Shown one piece after another: positions 25,666 to 33,712 of a DNA stretch of 58,804 nt. The stretch's first letter is position 1; each line of letters begins with the position of its first letter. This DNA comes from Limnohabitans sp. (GTDB lineage: Bacteria; Pseudomonadota; Gammaproteobacteria; Burkholderiales; Burkholderiaceae_C): the NCBI GenBank assembly GCA_024641725.1, contig JAHECM010000002.1, positions 1-58,804 of the forward strand, given 5' to 3'. Below the pieces are notes generated by a model. The model worked only from the letters and a program-made list of their open reading frames with translations. It was not told the DNA's origin and did no database searches. Made by a program: the position numbers and the translations under genes.

Positions 25666-25890
25666 CTACTCTCGCCCTTCCAGCAGCATCACTGCGACCA
25701 AGAAGCGTCTCAACACAGCCCACCGCGCGACAGCATCTGGCGTCGAAAAGTCCACAACTGGGCTTTGCCCACTGGATACACGAGCGACGGCATTTCGCAC
25801 CGTGTGAATGTGGTCGCGCAATTCGTACACATTGAATGTCCATTCACTTGGTTTAAGTGTGATTGTTGGACCTTGAGCACTCAGCACCAT
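25666..25890 (-). CDS. Small hypothetical protein between phnG and the DUF1045 gene
   Basis: A 74-residue frame filling most of the 306-bp gap between phnG and the divergent DUF1045 gene. The sequence looks protein-like (TFNVYELRDHIHTVRNAV; RWAVLRRFLVAVMLLEG) and codon use resembles the neighbours, but no ribosome site is visible and its ATG overlaps the divergent DUF1045 ATG. It stops 3 bp before the phnG Pho box. I recognise no family. It may instead be a chance frame over the promoter of the DUF1045 gene. Confidence 0.35.
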   Translation of the reverse strand: MVLSAQGPTITLKPSEWTFNVYELRDHIHTVRNAVARVSSGQSPVVDFSTPDAVARWAVLRRFLVAVMLLEGRE

Positions 25891-26611
25891 GAATACTGAA
25901 ACCACCAGAGCCGAATTGCCTTACCGCTGCGCGGTGTACTTTGCACCCACAACCGACACCGATGAATGGCAGCTTGGCAGCCAATGGCTTGGCCGCTGTG
26001 CAGCAACAGGTCAAACATTGCCACAACCTGACATAGCCGGAGTAGAGAAATCTACACTCATGGCCTGCACGGCAGAGCCGCGCCGATATGGCTGGCACGC
26101 CACGCTCAAAGCCCCCTTCTCACTGGCACCTGATCAGGACATGGCATCAACAATCCAAGCCCTGCGGCGACTGGCCGACACTTTGCCATCGTTCACTCTG
26201 CCCCCCTTGCGGGTGAGCACATTGGGTCAGTTTTTGGCGTTGCGTCCAGAAGGTGACATGCAAAAAATACAAAGCCTCGCTGCAGCCTGTGTCAAGCAAC
26301 TGCACCATTTGGCCCTGCCGCTGAGTGATGCTCAATTGGCACGCCGAAGGCAAACTGCGTTGTCGCCATCTCAAGACCTTATGCTTCAAACTTGGGGCTA
26401 CCCATGGGTGTTGGATCATTTCCGCTTTCACTTATCACTCACAGGACCACTTGATAAACTGCCTCTTGAAGTAAGGGTCGCCTTGATTGAGGCAGCACAA
26501 AGGCGATTCCACGCCCTTCCTGCTTGGCACTTTGAACACATCGCCCTTTTTGTAGAACCTCACCCTGGCGCTGACTTTGAACTCGTGGAACACATGGAGT
26601 TAAGAGGATGA
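25889..26611 (+). CDS. DUF1045 phosphonate-operon protein, 2H phosphoesterase type
   Basis: 240-residue protein of the family regularly found beside phnN in C-P lyase clusters. Two catalytic-type motifs of the 2H phosphoesterase fold are visible: His70-x-Thr72 (YGWHATLKAPF) and His181-x-Ser183 (FRFHLSLTGPL). Such enzymes open cyclic phosphodiesters. Since phnP is absent from the window, it could hydrolyse the 5-phosphoribosyl 1,2-cyclic phosphate released by PhnJ; this is an inference. ATGA overlap with phnN. Confidence 0.85.
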   Translation: MNTETTRAELPYRCAVYFAPTTDTDEWQLGSQWLGRCAATGQTLPQPDIAGVEKSTLMACTAEPRRYGWHATLKAPFSLAPDQDMASTIQALRRLADTLPSFTLPPLRVSTLGQFLALRPEGDMQKIQSLAAACVKQLHHLALPLSDAQLARRRQTALSPSQDLMLQTWGYPWVLDHFRFHLSLTGPLDKLPLEVRVALIEAAQRRFHALPAWHFEHIALFVEPHPGADFELVEHMELRG

Positions 26612-27165
26612 GCCAAGGTCTGATTTATGTTGTGGGACCCTCTGGCGCTGGCAAAGACAGCGTCTTGAATTGGCTCATGCAGCATCTGCCCGAAAATTTA
26701 CCGGTGCACTGGGCACGCAGAACCATCACTCGGCCCTGCACATCCGGTTCCGAAATGCATGAAACAATGACCGAGTCCGATTTCAATCGGGTACTGGCAG
26801 ATGGTGGTTTTGCAATGTCCTGGCAAGCCAATCGGCTGCACTATGGCATTCGCCATCGCGAACTGCAAAGCCTGTCCAGCGGTCGTTGGGTTGTGGTCAA
26901 TGGATCAAGGGCGTACTTGGCGCAGGCACAGCTGCGTTGGCAGGGTATGCAGGTTGTTCACATTACGGCCCATACAGACACGCTCGCACAAAGGCTCGTG
27001 AGTCGCCAACGCGAAACCTCTGAAGAAATCGCGCAACGCATCGCACGAGCCCAGGCTTTTGATGCCCCAGTGGATGCGATTGAAATACACAACAATGGCA
27101 CTTTGGAACAAGCGGGCTTGCAGTTGCTTACGGCATTGCAAAAACTTCTTAACAAGCCGGCCTAA
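26608..27165 (+). CDS. phnN: Ribose 1,5-bisphosphate phosphokinase PhnN
   Basis: 185-residue kinase that turns ribose 1,5-bisphosphate into PRPP at the end of the C-P lyase pathway. P-loop VGPSGAGKDSVLNWLM near the N-terminus; PhnN-typical RRTITRPCTSGSEMHETMTE and FAMSWQANRLHYGI. Overlaps the DUF1045 gene (ATGA) and has a ribosome site (AAGAGG) inside its end. Confidence 0.93.
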   Translation: MSQGLIYVVGPSGAGKDSVLNWLMQHLPENLPVHWARRTITRPCTSGSEMHETMTESDFNRVLADGGFAMSWQANRLHYGIRHRELQSLSSGRWVVVNGSRAYLAQAQLRWQGMQVVHITAHTDTLAQRLVSRQRETSEEIAQRIARAQAFDAPVDAIEIHNNGTLEQAGLQLLTALQKLLNKPA

Positions 27166-27193
27166 AAAACCCAATCACGGCTGAGCCACAAAA

Positions 27194-27211
27194 CTGACAC
27201 ACCAAAGTCAC
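27194..27211 (+). promoter_or_regulatory. Weak Pho-box-like site before ugd
   Basis: CTGACAC (27194-27200) and AAGTCAC (27205-27211) are 11 bp apart in the 97-bp gap between phnN and ugd. The position 10 bp downstream has no good -10, so the call is tentative. Confidence 0.3.
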
Positions 27212-27262
27212 ACCGCTGCAACGTGAACCGATGACCATCCCTTCATCACAGATGGGGTCATC

Positions 27263-28735
27263 ATGAAAATCACAGTGGTAGGTGCAGGTTATGTGGGGCT
27301 GGTGACAGCAGCTTGTTTGGCCAAGTTGGGCGTCAAAGTGGTCTGTCTGGACAAAGACATTTTTCGAGTCCAGATGTTATCCAAAGGCCAAGTGCCCATT
27401 TATGAGCCAGGACTGAACGAGCTTCTCAGCCAAAATTTGGCAGAAGGTCGCCTCCAATTCACCACCGACGCGCAAATGGCGATTGAACACGCAGAGGCCG
27501 TCTTCATTGCTGTGGGCACGCCCCCCCAAGAAGATGGATCAGCCGATCTGAGCCATGTTCTGACCGTTGCTGGCTTGATCGGGCAGTACATGACCGAACA
27601 CAAGCTGGTGATCAACAAGTCAACCGTCCCCGTCGGCACCGCCGACAAAGTCCGCCAAGTCATTGCAACCGCGCTCGCGGCGCGTGAACGAACCGACCTG
27701 AGCCACGACGTGGTCTCCAATCCGGAGTTCTTGAAAGAAGGTGCAGCCATTGATGACTTCATGCACCCCGACCGGATTGTGGTGGGCATCGACGAAGGCC
27801 CGCATGCCGCGCACAGCAAACGGTTATTGCAATCGCTGTATGCCAGCTTCAACCGCCACCACGAACGCATGGTCTGGATGGATGTGCGCAGCGCCGAATT
27901 GACCAAATATGCCGCCAACGCCATGCTGGCCACGCGCATTTCCTTCATGAACGAGATCGCACAGTTGGCCGACAGCCTGGGCGCAGACATCGACAAAGTG
28001 CGCCGAGGCATTGGTTCAGACAGCCGCATTGGCCCCAGTTTTTTGTATGCAGGCTGTGGTTATGGCGGCAGCTGCTTTCCCAAAGACACCCGCGCACTGG
28101 TTCAAGCTGCCAGCGAACAGGGGCTTGAGATGGAAATGGTTCAAGCGACCGAAAAAGTCAATGCAAAACAAAAATTACGCCTGGTCGAGCGGTTGCTGCA
28201 AATCTATGGCCCTGACTTGACAGGTCTGAAGGTTGCCGTCTGGGGTTTGGCCTTCAAACCCAACACAGACGATGTGCGCGAGGCCACCAGCCGTGTACTG
28301 ATCCGCAGGCTCTTAGAACTTGGCGCCGAAGTTGCTGGGTTTGATCCCGTTGCCGGGCAAGAAACTTTGGATGCTTTGCGAACAGATTGCACAGATCAAC
28401 CGGCATTGTTGCAGGGCTTCAAATTGGCCGAATGCGAAATGCAAGCGCTCGAAGACGCAGATGTTCTGATGGTGGTGACCGAATGGAAGTTGTTCCAGAA
28501 TCCTGACTTTGAGGCCATGAAAAAAAGCATGCGTCTTCCTTGCATCTTGGATGGGCGCAACCTGTACGACCCACAAGATCTTCAGGCCATGGGCATCGCC
28601 TACCAAGGTATTGGTCGCGGCAACAGCCTGTTCAAAGAGCTGGCCGCCATGCACCAGCACTGGGATCCACTGCACAGCAGCAGCGAGCGGACTGCTGTAG
28701 CAGCGCGTCATTTGGCTGAATTTGTCAGCCGTTGA
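27263..28735 (+). CDS. ugd: UDP-glucose 6-dehydrogenase
   Basis: 490-residue NAD-dependent enzyme that oxidises UDP-glucose to UDP-glucuronate. N-terminal Rossmann motif VVGAGYVGLVTAACLA; Glu156 (NPEFLKEG), Lys216 and Asn220 (ELTKYAANAML) and catalytic Cys271 (GYGGSCFPKDTRAL); C-terminal GLAFKPNTDDVREA. It is 30-50 residues longer than usual, with an extra C-terminal tail. UDP-glucuronate may feed capsule or glucuronolipid synthesis; the GT4 genes nearby favour the latter here, by inference only. Confidence 0.93.
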   Translation: MKITVVGAGYVGLVTAACLAKLGVKVVCLDKDIFRVQMLSKGQVPIYEPGLNELLSQNLAEGRLQFTTDAQMAIEHAEAVFIAVGTPPQEDGSADLSHVLTVAGLIGQYMTEHKLVINKSTVPVGTADKVRQVIATALAARERTDLSHDVVSNPEFLKEGAAIDDFMHPDRIVVGIDEGPHAAHSKRLLQSLYASFNRHHERMVWMDVRSAELTKYAANAMLATRISFMNEIAQLADSLGADIDKVRRGIGSDSRIGPSFLYAGCGYGGSCFPKDTRALVQAASEQGLEMEMVQATEKVNAKQKLRLVERLLQIYGPDLTGLKVAVWGLAFKPNTDDVREATSRVLIRRLLELGAEVAGFDPVAGQETLDALRTDCTDQPALLQGFKLAECEMQALEDADVLMVVTEWKLFQNPDFEAMKKSMRLPCILDGRNLYDPQDLQAMGIAYQGIGRGNSLFKELAAMHQHWDPLHSSSERTAVAARHLAEFVSR

Positions 28736-28739
28736 GCGA

Positions 28740-29966
28740 ATGCCCAAAGGTTTTTACCGACTGATCAGCGCACAGTTTTTCTCTGGTCTGGGTGACAACG
28801 CCCTGATGATTCTGGGTATCTTTTTTTTGCGTGAGCAGGGCTACCCGGGCTGGTGGTCTCCACTGCTGAAGTTTTCCTTCACATTGGCCTATGTTTTGCT
28901 AGCGCCGTTGATGGGCCCCTTGGCCGATGCGTTCGCAAAGCCACGACTCATGGCCTTGATGAACGGACTGAAGATCGCTGGACTGCTGCTGCTGGTGTCC
29001 GGTATGCATCCGCTGTTGTGCTTTGCCCTGATGGGCATGGCCGCGGCAGCCTATGCCCCAGCCAAATACGGCCTGGTCACCGAATCTGTGCCACCCAGTT
29101 TGCTGATCCGCGCCAATGCCTGGCTGGAGGTCAGCGTTGTGATGTCGGTGATTCTGGGGGCTGCACTGGGTGGCTTGCTGATACAACTGAGCCTGCGCTG
29201 GCCCATTTTGGACAGCCTGTCATGGGGTATGTGGACATCGATTCGCAATGCATTTTTAGGTGTGCTCTGCGTTTACCTGATAGCCAGCGTGCTCAATGTG
29301 GGGCTGCCCTTGGGACGTTTCGAGCGTCCTCGGGAAGCGATCACGCGCTCGGCCATATCTTGGAGAAGCTTCTGGGTGTACCAACGCATTCTGTGGCGAG
29401 ACCCGCTGGGTCAAATCAGCTTGTTCGTCACCACCTTGTACTGGGGCGTGGGGGCCACACTGCCCTTTTTGGTTCTGCTGTGGGCCGACCAGGCCCTCGG
29501 ACTCCCCATCCAGCAAGCTGCCTACCTGCAAGCACTTGTCGCTGTGGGTGTGATTTTTGGTGCGCTTGCTGCCGCTCGTCTGTACCGCTTGCACACTGCG
29601 CGCAAAGCCATCCAGATGGGTTGGCTGTTGGTGGTTTTGCTGCCCCTTATCGCTTGGGTCGACACGCTCTGCTTGGGACTGCCCATGCTGCTGCTGGCAG
29701 GAGCCGCAGGCGGCTTGTTGCTGGTGCCGATGAACGGATTGCTCCAATACCGAGGCTTCAAGCTGCTGTCTGCAGGCCGCTCTATTGCTGTACAAGGCTT
29801 CAACGAAAACCTCAGCGTGTTGATCATGCTGGGGGCCTACAGCGCCATGCTGGCTGTTGATTGGCCACTGTGGGTCATCATGACGTTGTTCTCACTTGTG
29901 ATGGCAGCGGGTACAGGATTCGTGTGCCTGAACATGCACCAAAACGTGCAGCGGCGGCAAAGATGA
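28740..29966 (+). CDS. lplT: Lysophospholipid transporter LplT (MFS)
   Basis: About 408 residues with some 10-12 hydrophobic spans. The start MPKGFYRLISAQFFSGLGDNALMILGIFFL and AAYAPAKYGLVTESVPPSLLIRANAWLE are typical of LplT, which flips lysophospholipids inward for re-acylation. The ATG at 28740 lies 4 bp after the ugd stop; a TTG at 28722 would overlap ugd. No fused or neighbouring acyltransferase (aas) is present. Together with ugd it forms a two-gene transcript ending head-on against the GT4 gene. Confidence 0.88.
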   Translation: MPKGFYRLISAQFFSGLGDNALMILGIFFLREQGYPGWWSPLLKFSFTLAYVLLAPLMGPLADAFAKPRLMALMNGLKIAGLLLLVSGMHPLLCFALMGMAAAAYAPAKYGLVTESVPPSLLIRANAWLEVSVVMSVILGAALGGLLIQLSLRWPILDSLSWGMWTSIRNAFLGVLCVYLIASVLNVGLPLGRFERPREAITRSAISWRSFWVYQRILWRDPLGQISLFVTTLYWGVGATLPFLVLLWADQALGLPIQQAAYLQALVAVGVIFGALAAARLYRLHTARKAIQMGWLLVVLLPLIAWVDTLCLGLPMLLLAGAAGGLLLVPMNGLLQYRGFKLLSAGRSIAVQGFNENLSVLIMLGAYSAMLAVDWPLWVIMTLFSLVMAAGTGFVCLNMHQNVQRRQR

Positions 29967-29993
29967 AGCTCCGAGTTCAGGCCTCAATACAGA

Positions 29994-31196
29994 TCAAAAG
30001 ACCAAACTCTTGCCAATCACTTGCCGGAAGTATTTCTCCACTTGCATCGTGATGTTGTCCCAATCCATGTCGACCACGCTGTCACGGGCGGCTTGTCTCA
30101 TGGCATGGATCGCGGCGGCAGATGGCAATGTACGTTGCGCTGCATCCAAAAACTGGGCATCGGCCTCGCCCGGCACCAGCCAACCATTTCGCCCCGTGAC
30201 CACATGCTCAGCTGCTGCAGCGCAGTCAAATGCCAACACAGGTGTACCGCAGGCCAAGGACTCTAGGGTCACATTGCCAAACGTTTCCGTCAGGCTGGGG
30301 AACACAAACAGGTCGGCTGACGCGTACAACTCGGCCAATTGCTGATGGCTGCACATGCCCGTGAAAATGGCTTCCGGGCACCTGCTCTGCAATTGGTTGC
30401 GGTAAGGACCGTCGCCGGCAAGCACCAGCCGCACATCTTTGCCTTGCGTTTTCATGGCTTCAAAAGTGGCCAGGGTCAAGTCCAAGTTTTTTTCTTTGGC
30501 CAGCCTACCGACCGAGAGCAGCACCAAAGTGTCTGGCCCAGCCGCCCAACTCGATCGCAATTCGGCACTTCGGCGCTCGGGCTTGAACAAGCGCGTATCC
30601 ACGCCGCGCCCTACCACCTGAAGATTTTGGAAGCCAGAGACGGCCAATTGCTGGCGCAACTGGTGCGTGGGTACCATGGTCAGTTGGGTGTGGTTATGGA
30701 ACTTGCGCAAATACCCCATGATGGGTTTACTCAGCCAGGCCGCACCGTAATGCTTGCTGTAACTGTGAAAGTTGGTCCTGAAATCTGACGTGGTCGGTAT
30801 TTTTAAGAATCGCGCCGCTTGCAATGCAGACCAACCCAATGGCCCTTCTGTGGCAATGTGGACCACATCGGGGCGTTGCAAGCTCCATGTACGCACCAGG
30901 CCCCTTTTGTTGGGCAAGCCCAGCTTGAGTTGAGGGTAACGCGGTATGGGCAAGCCACGCTGCAGCAACTGCTCCAAGCCCGAAGCCTGCTCGGGCAATT
31001 CGTGTTTTGTCTGTCTGGGCCTGATCAATTGCACAGAATGGTTACGAGCGCACAAGCCCTGCACCAGCCGCGACAGTGTCAAGGCCACACCATTGACTTC
31101 GGGTGGCCAAGTCTCTGTCACCACAGCCAACCTGAGTGGTTGCAACTGCGGTAAGAAACTTTCCATCACAAAGCGGTCTTCAACTTGGGCATCCAT
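29994..31196 (-). CDS. GT4 family glycosyltransferase
   Basis: About 400-residue GT-B glycosyltransferase. N-terminal VVTETWPPEVNGVALTLSRLVQGL resembles lipid-modifying GT4 enzymes (SqdX, PimB and Agt types); VVHIATEGPLGWSALQAARF follows; the C-terminal donor domain has LLSVGRLAKEKNLDLTL and the E-x7-E-type motif LTETFGNVTLESLACGTPVLAF. The start at 31196 follows GATGAG. Related to the second GT4 at 40330-41406 but clearly diverged. A Pho-box-like site lies 59 bp upstream. A role in glycolipid synthesis under phosphate limitation is inferred. Confidence 0.85.
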   Translation of the reverse strand: MDAQVEDRFVMESFLPQLQPLRLAVVTETWPPEVNGVALTLSRLVQGLCARNHSVQLIRPRQTKHELPEQASGLEQLLQRGLPIPRYPQLKLGLPNKRGLVRTWSLQRPDVVHIATEGPLGWSALQAARFLKIPTTSDFRTNFHSYSKHYGAAWLSKPIMGYLRKFHNHTQLTMVPTHQLRQQLAVSGFQNLQVVGRGVDTRLFKPERRSAELRSSWAAGPDTLVLLSVGRLAKEKNLDLTLATFEAMKTQGKDVRLVLAGDGPYRNQLQSRCPEAIFTGMCSHQQLAELYASADLFVFPSLTETFGNVTLESLACGTPVLAFDCAAAAEHVVTGRNGWLVPGEADAQFLDAAQRTLPSAAAIHAMRQAARDSVVDMDWDNITMQVEKYFRQVIGKSLVF

Positions 31197-31254
31197 GTGC
31201 TCATCATCCTGTGTGAAGCAATGCGCCATGAAACCACACCAACAAGTCGATGGC

Positions 31255-31272
31255 ATGGCATTTTGATGACAT
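31255..31272 (-). promoter_or_regulatory. Candidate Pho box before the GT4 gene
   Basis: Minus-strand half-sites ATGTCAT (31272-31266) and ATGCCAT (31261-31255) are 11 bp apart. The downstream -10 position is weak. It stands 6 bp from a plus-strand box, making a divergent pair. Confidence 0.55.
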
Positions 31273-31278
31273 TTTGGT

Positions 31279-31296
31279 TTGTCATTTTTCTTTCAT
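31279..31296 (+). promoter_or_regulatory. Candidate Pho box before the 31343 membrane-protein gene
   Basis: Plus-strand half-sites TTGTCAT (31279-31285) and CTTTCAT (31290-31296) are 11 bp apart with an AT-rich TTTT spacer. Its 47-bp distance to the GTG at 31343 supports that start over the longer frame, which would overlap the box. Confidence 0.55.
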
Positions 31297-31342
31297 CACA
31301 AACAGCCAAGATCTGCATGTTTGCAACTCTACAGGTACCAAC

Positions 31343-31957
31343 GTGAAAGATTTTTTAGAAGCTCTCCGTGTCCAGCGCTGGGACGATCACCGCTATTACC
31401 ACCACTGCCGCATCAACCAATCTCTGCACCTTCTCAGCGCCATTTCGTTCGTGGCGTCCTATGCGTTGTTGTTCATTGATCCGGCCTGGGCCGCTTTGCT
31501 GGCCTGGATGGTATCAATGACTTCACGCCAATCTGGCCATTTCTTTTTTGAGCCTTTGGGCTACGACGAAGTCAACCAGGCTTCCAATGACTACAAAGAA
31601 GAAATCAAAGTGGGCTACAACCTCAGACGCAAAGTCGTGTTGTTGAGCATTTGGGCGGTCTTGCCTTTGGCCATCTACATGAATCCGGGCTTGTTTGGAT
31701 TAATGCCCGAGCACGATGGCTGGGTGAGCTATCTGCACAATGTTGGCTCCGCCTGGCTTTACTTGGGCGTGGGTGCGTTGCTCTTTCGCGGCTTACACCT
31801 GTTCATGCTCAAGGGGGTTCAAACGGGTCTGGTGTGGATGACCAAGATCGTGACCGACCCTTTCCACGACATTTACCTTTACCACAAGGCCCCTTTCCAA
31901 CTGCTTCGTGGCGAGCGCTTTGAAAAGCGCCATCCCTCACATCAGCTGCAGGCCTGA
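31343..31957 (+). CDS. Unknown integral membrane protein with HFFFEP motif
   Basis: 204 residues with three or four hydrophobic spans (about 25-45, 97-115, 130-155). The opening RWDDHRYYHHCRINQSLHLLSAISFV and GHFFFEPLGYDEVNQAS resemble in pattern the DUF962/Mpo1-like membrane proteins (oxygenases of fatty-acid breakdown in yeast), but the likeness is distant and may be chance. Histidine-rich cytosolic loops suggest metal binding. GTG start. Its divergent arrangement with a GT4 gene and paired Pho-box-like sites point to a lipid-related role in phosphate starvation. No confident function. Confidence 0.7.
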   Translation: MKDFLEALRVQRWDDHRYYHHCRINQSLHLLSAISFVASYALLFIDPAWAALLAWMVSMTSRQSGHFFFEPLGYDEVNQASNDYKEEIKVGYNLRRKVVLLSIWAVLPLAIYMNPGLFGLMPEHDGWVSYLHNVGSAWLYLGVGALLFRGLHLFMLKGVQTGLVWMTKIVTDPFHDIYLYHKAPFQLLRGERFEKRHPSHQLQA

Positions 31958-31985
31958 TGCATTCGTCTGCGCCAAAGTGCCATGC

Positions 31986-32012
31986 AAAGGGCCCCGAGAC
32001 GGGGCCCTTTTT
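31986..32012. terminator. Bidirectional terminator between convergent genes
   Basis: Perfect 10-bp stem AAAGGGCCCC (31986-31995) / GGGGCCCTTT (32001-32010) with loop GAGAC, followed on the plus strand by T-rich sequence. It lies between the membrane-protein gene (+) and the aminotransferase gene (-). Confidence 0.85.
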
Positions 32013-32016
32013 GCGA

Positions 32017-33651
32017 TCAAACCATACCCAGTGTTTCTTTCAAGATGCGGCGGCGAATGGCCTTGTTGGTCAGGACACCATCGTGCCACCACCAGCCATC
32101 GTGGCGCATCTGTTCGGCCGCCAACACGCAGCGCGCCAGCACGGCCTCAAAGTCAGCATCGCTGTAGTTGAGGCTGAAAATCAAACGCCCTGTGCCCACC
32201 CAGCTGAGGGCCAAACCATGCAAGCGCAGGTAGTACTGCAACATCCAGTTATAGCGGCTAGGCGTGGTGTAACTCAGCGTCCAGACACTGCTCATGTTGG
32301 CCGCACGCACTGGCAAGTTGTGTTCACCCATGACTGCGTTAAAGCGCTCACGGCGTGCATTCCAGCGCTCGTCCAGGTTTTCATACAGGGCCAGCGTTTC
32401 GGGTTTGTCCAATGCATCCAAAAACGCCGCCATAGAAGCCATCACCACGGGGTGCGCATTGAACGTACCTCGGGCAAAACAGATGTCTGCGGGTCGGTCA
32501 TCTCGCCAACGGCGCATCCACGAGGCGCGGCCGCACACCACACCAACTGGAAAGCCGCCGCCCAAGGTTTTTCCATAAGTCACAAGGTCCGCTTGCACAC
32601 CAAAATAGGCCTGAGCGCCACCGGGCGCCAGACGAAAACCCAGAAACACTTCATCAAAAATCAAGGCAATGCCTTTTTGAGTGCACACCTCACGCAGCGC
32701 CTTGAGCCAGCGGACGTAGGCCTCACGGTCATAAGCCGCGCTGCGGCTGCTGTCCAGCAAGGTCGAGTCACCTGGCGCATTTTTGTTCGGATGCAAAGCC
32801 TGCAGCGGATTGATCAGCACGCAGGCAATGTCATCGCGGCCACGCAGCACATCAAGACTGCCCTCGCTCATGTCGGCCAGGGTGTAGGTCTCCCTCGGGG
32901 GCATGGGATTGCCTGGACCGGGCTGAACGTCTTCCCACCAGCCGTGATAAGCACCGCAGAATCGAACCAGGTATTTTTTGCGGGTGTGGTAGCGTGCCAC
33001 GCGCACGGCTTGCATCACGGCCTCGGTACCCGACATGTGGAAGGACACTTCGTCCATGCCAGAAAGTGCGCACAACCGCGCCGCATTGCTGGCCACACAA
33101 GGGTGGTAAGCCCCCAGCGCCGGGCCCAAGGCCACCGCCTGCGACAAGCCCTGGGTCATGGTGCGTTTGTAAAAGTCTGCCCCCATGACGTTGACACCGT
33201 AAGAGCCCGTCAGGTCATAGAATTTTTGACCATCCAGGTCGGTGATCTGCACACCGTCAAACGACTGAACAAAAGCGCCCACCTTCAGGTGTTCGCGCAC
33301 GATGGCGCTGAACTGGAACGGCACACGGTAAGCCGCAGTGAACTGCAAGTCCGATATGTGCTCGCGCGCTTGCTGTGTGATGCTCAAGGTGTTGGCATGG
33401 CGCTCGCGCAACTGCTGCGCCACGCCATAAAAAGCTTTCTTGCGCTGTTGGGCCAGCGCTTCGGGTGCGCCATCGCACGAGAAAAACCGCTCCTCATCGA
33501 ACCGGTAGGCCGGCAACAACCGCGCAAGCCCCTTGGCCATTTTCGAGTGGCCCGCCAACGAACGGTGTTTAGCACGCGAAAGCTGCAAACGTCGATAAAT
33601 GCGGGGGCTCAACGCCGCCAGCAAACCCAAACCAATCCAGGTAGTTTCCAA
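32017..33651 (-). CDS. Class III PLP-dependent aminotransferase, N-terminally extended
   Basis: 544 residues, about 100 longer than usual glutamate-1-semialdehyde-aminomutase-like enzymes. Residues 1-20 are hydrophobic and could anchor the protein; 100-540 form the fold-type I domain with MSGTEAVMQAVRVAR (phosphate loop, about 206-220), FCGAYHGWWEDVQPG, Asp333 in IFDEVFLGFR and the Schiff-base Lys361 in LVTYGKTLGGGFPVG. TTG start behind AAGGAG. The substrate is unknown. A Pho-box-like site lies 40 bp upstream, and its neighbours are lipid genes, so an amino-lipid or head-group step is possible but unproven. Confidence 0.82.
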   Translation of the reverse strand: METTWIGLGLLAALSPRIYRRLQLSRAKHRSLAGHSKMAKGLARLLPAYRFDEERFFSCDGAPEALAQQRKKAFYGVAQQLRERHANTLSITQQAREHISDLQFTAAYRVPFQFSAIVREHLKVGAFVQSFDGVQITDLDGQKFYDLTGSYGVNVMGADFYKRTMTQGLSQAVALGPALGAYHPCVASNAARLCALSGMDEVSFHMSGTEAVMQAVRVARYHTRKKYLVRFCGAYHGWWEDVQPGPGNPMPPRETYTLADMSEGSLDVLRGRDDIACVLINPLQALHPNKNAPGDSTLLDSSRSAAYDREAYVRWLKALREVCTQKGIALIFDEVFLGFRLAPGGAQAYFGVQADLVTYGKTLGGGFPVGVVCGRASWMRRWRDDRPADICFARGTFNAHPVVMASMAAFLDALDKPETLALYENLDERWNARRERFNAVMGEHNLPVRAANMSSVWTLSYTTPSRYNWMLQYYLRLHGLALSWVGTGRLIFSLNYSDADFEAVLARCVLAAEQMRHDGWWWHDGVLTNKAIRRRILKETLGMV

Positions 33652-33690
33652 AAGATGCTCCTTGGCAATCCATCAATGACCTCCCTTTGT

Positions 33691-33708
33691 ATGAACCTCT
33701 GGTGACAA
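33691..33708 (-). promoter_or_regulatory. Candidate Pho box before the aminotransferase gene
   Basis: Minus-strand half-sites TTGTCAC (33708-33702) and GGTTCAT (33697-33691) are 11 bp apart. The first is strong, the second weak. It ends 5 bp before the divergent psd start. Confidence 0.4.
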
Positions 33709-33712
33709 CTTC

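Noticed and set aside
25666..25890. Remnant of phnF between phnG and the DUF1045 gene
   Set aside because: The short frame shows no GntR helix-turn-helix or UTRA segment.
31957..33705. 582-codon plus-strand open frame opposite the aminotransferase gene
   Set aside because: The minus strand encodes a complete class III aminotransferase with catalytic Lys; the plus frame also runs through the bidirectional terminator.
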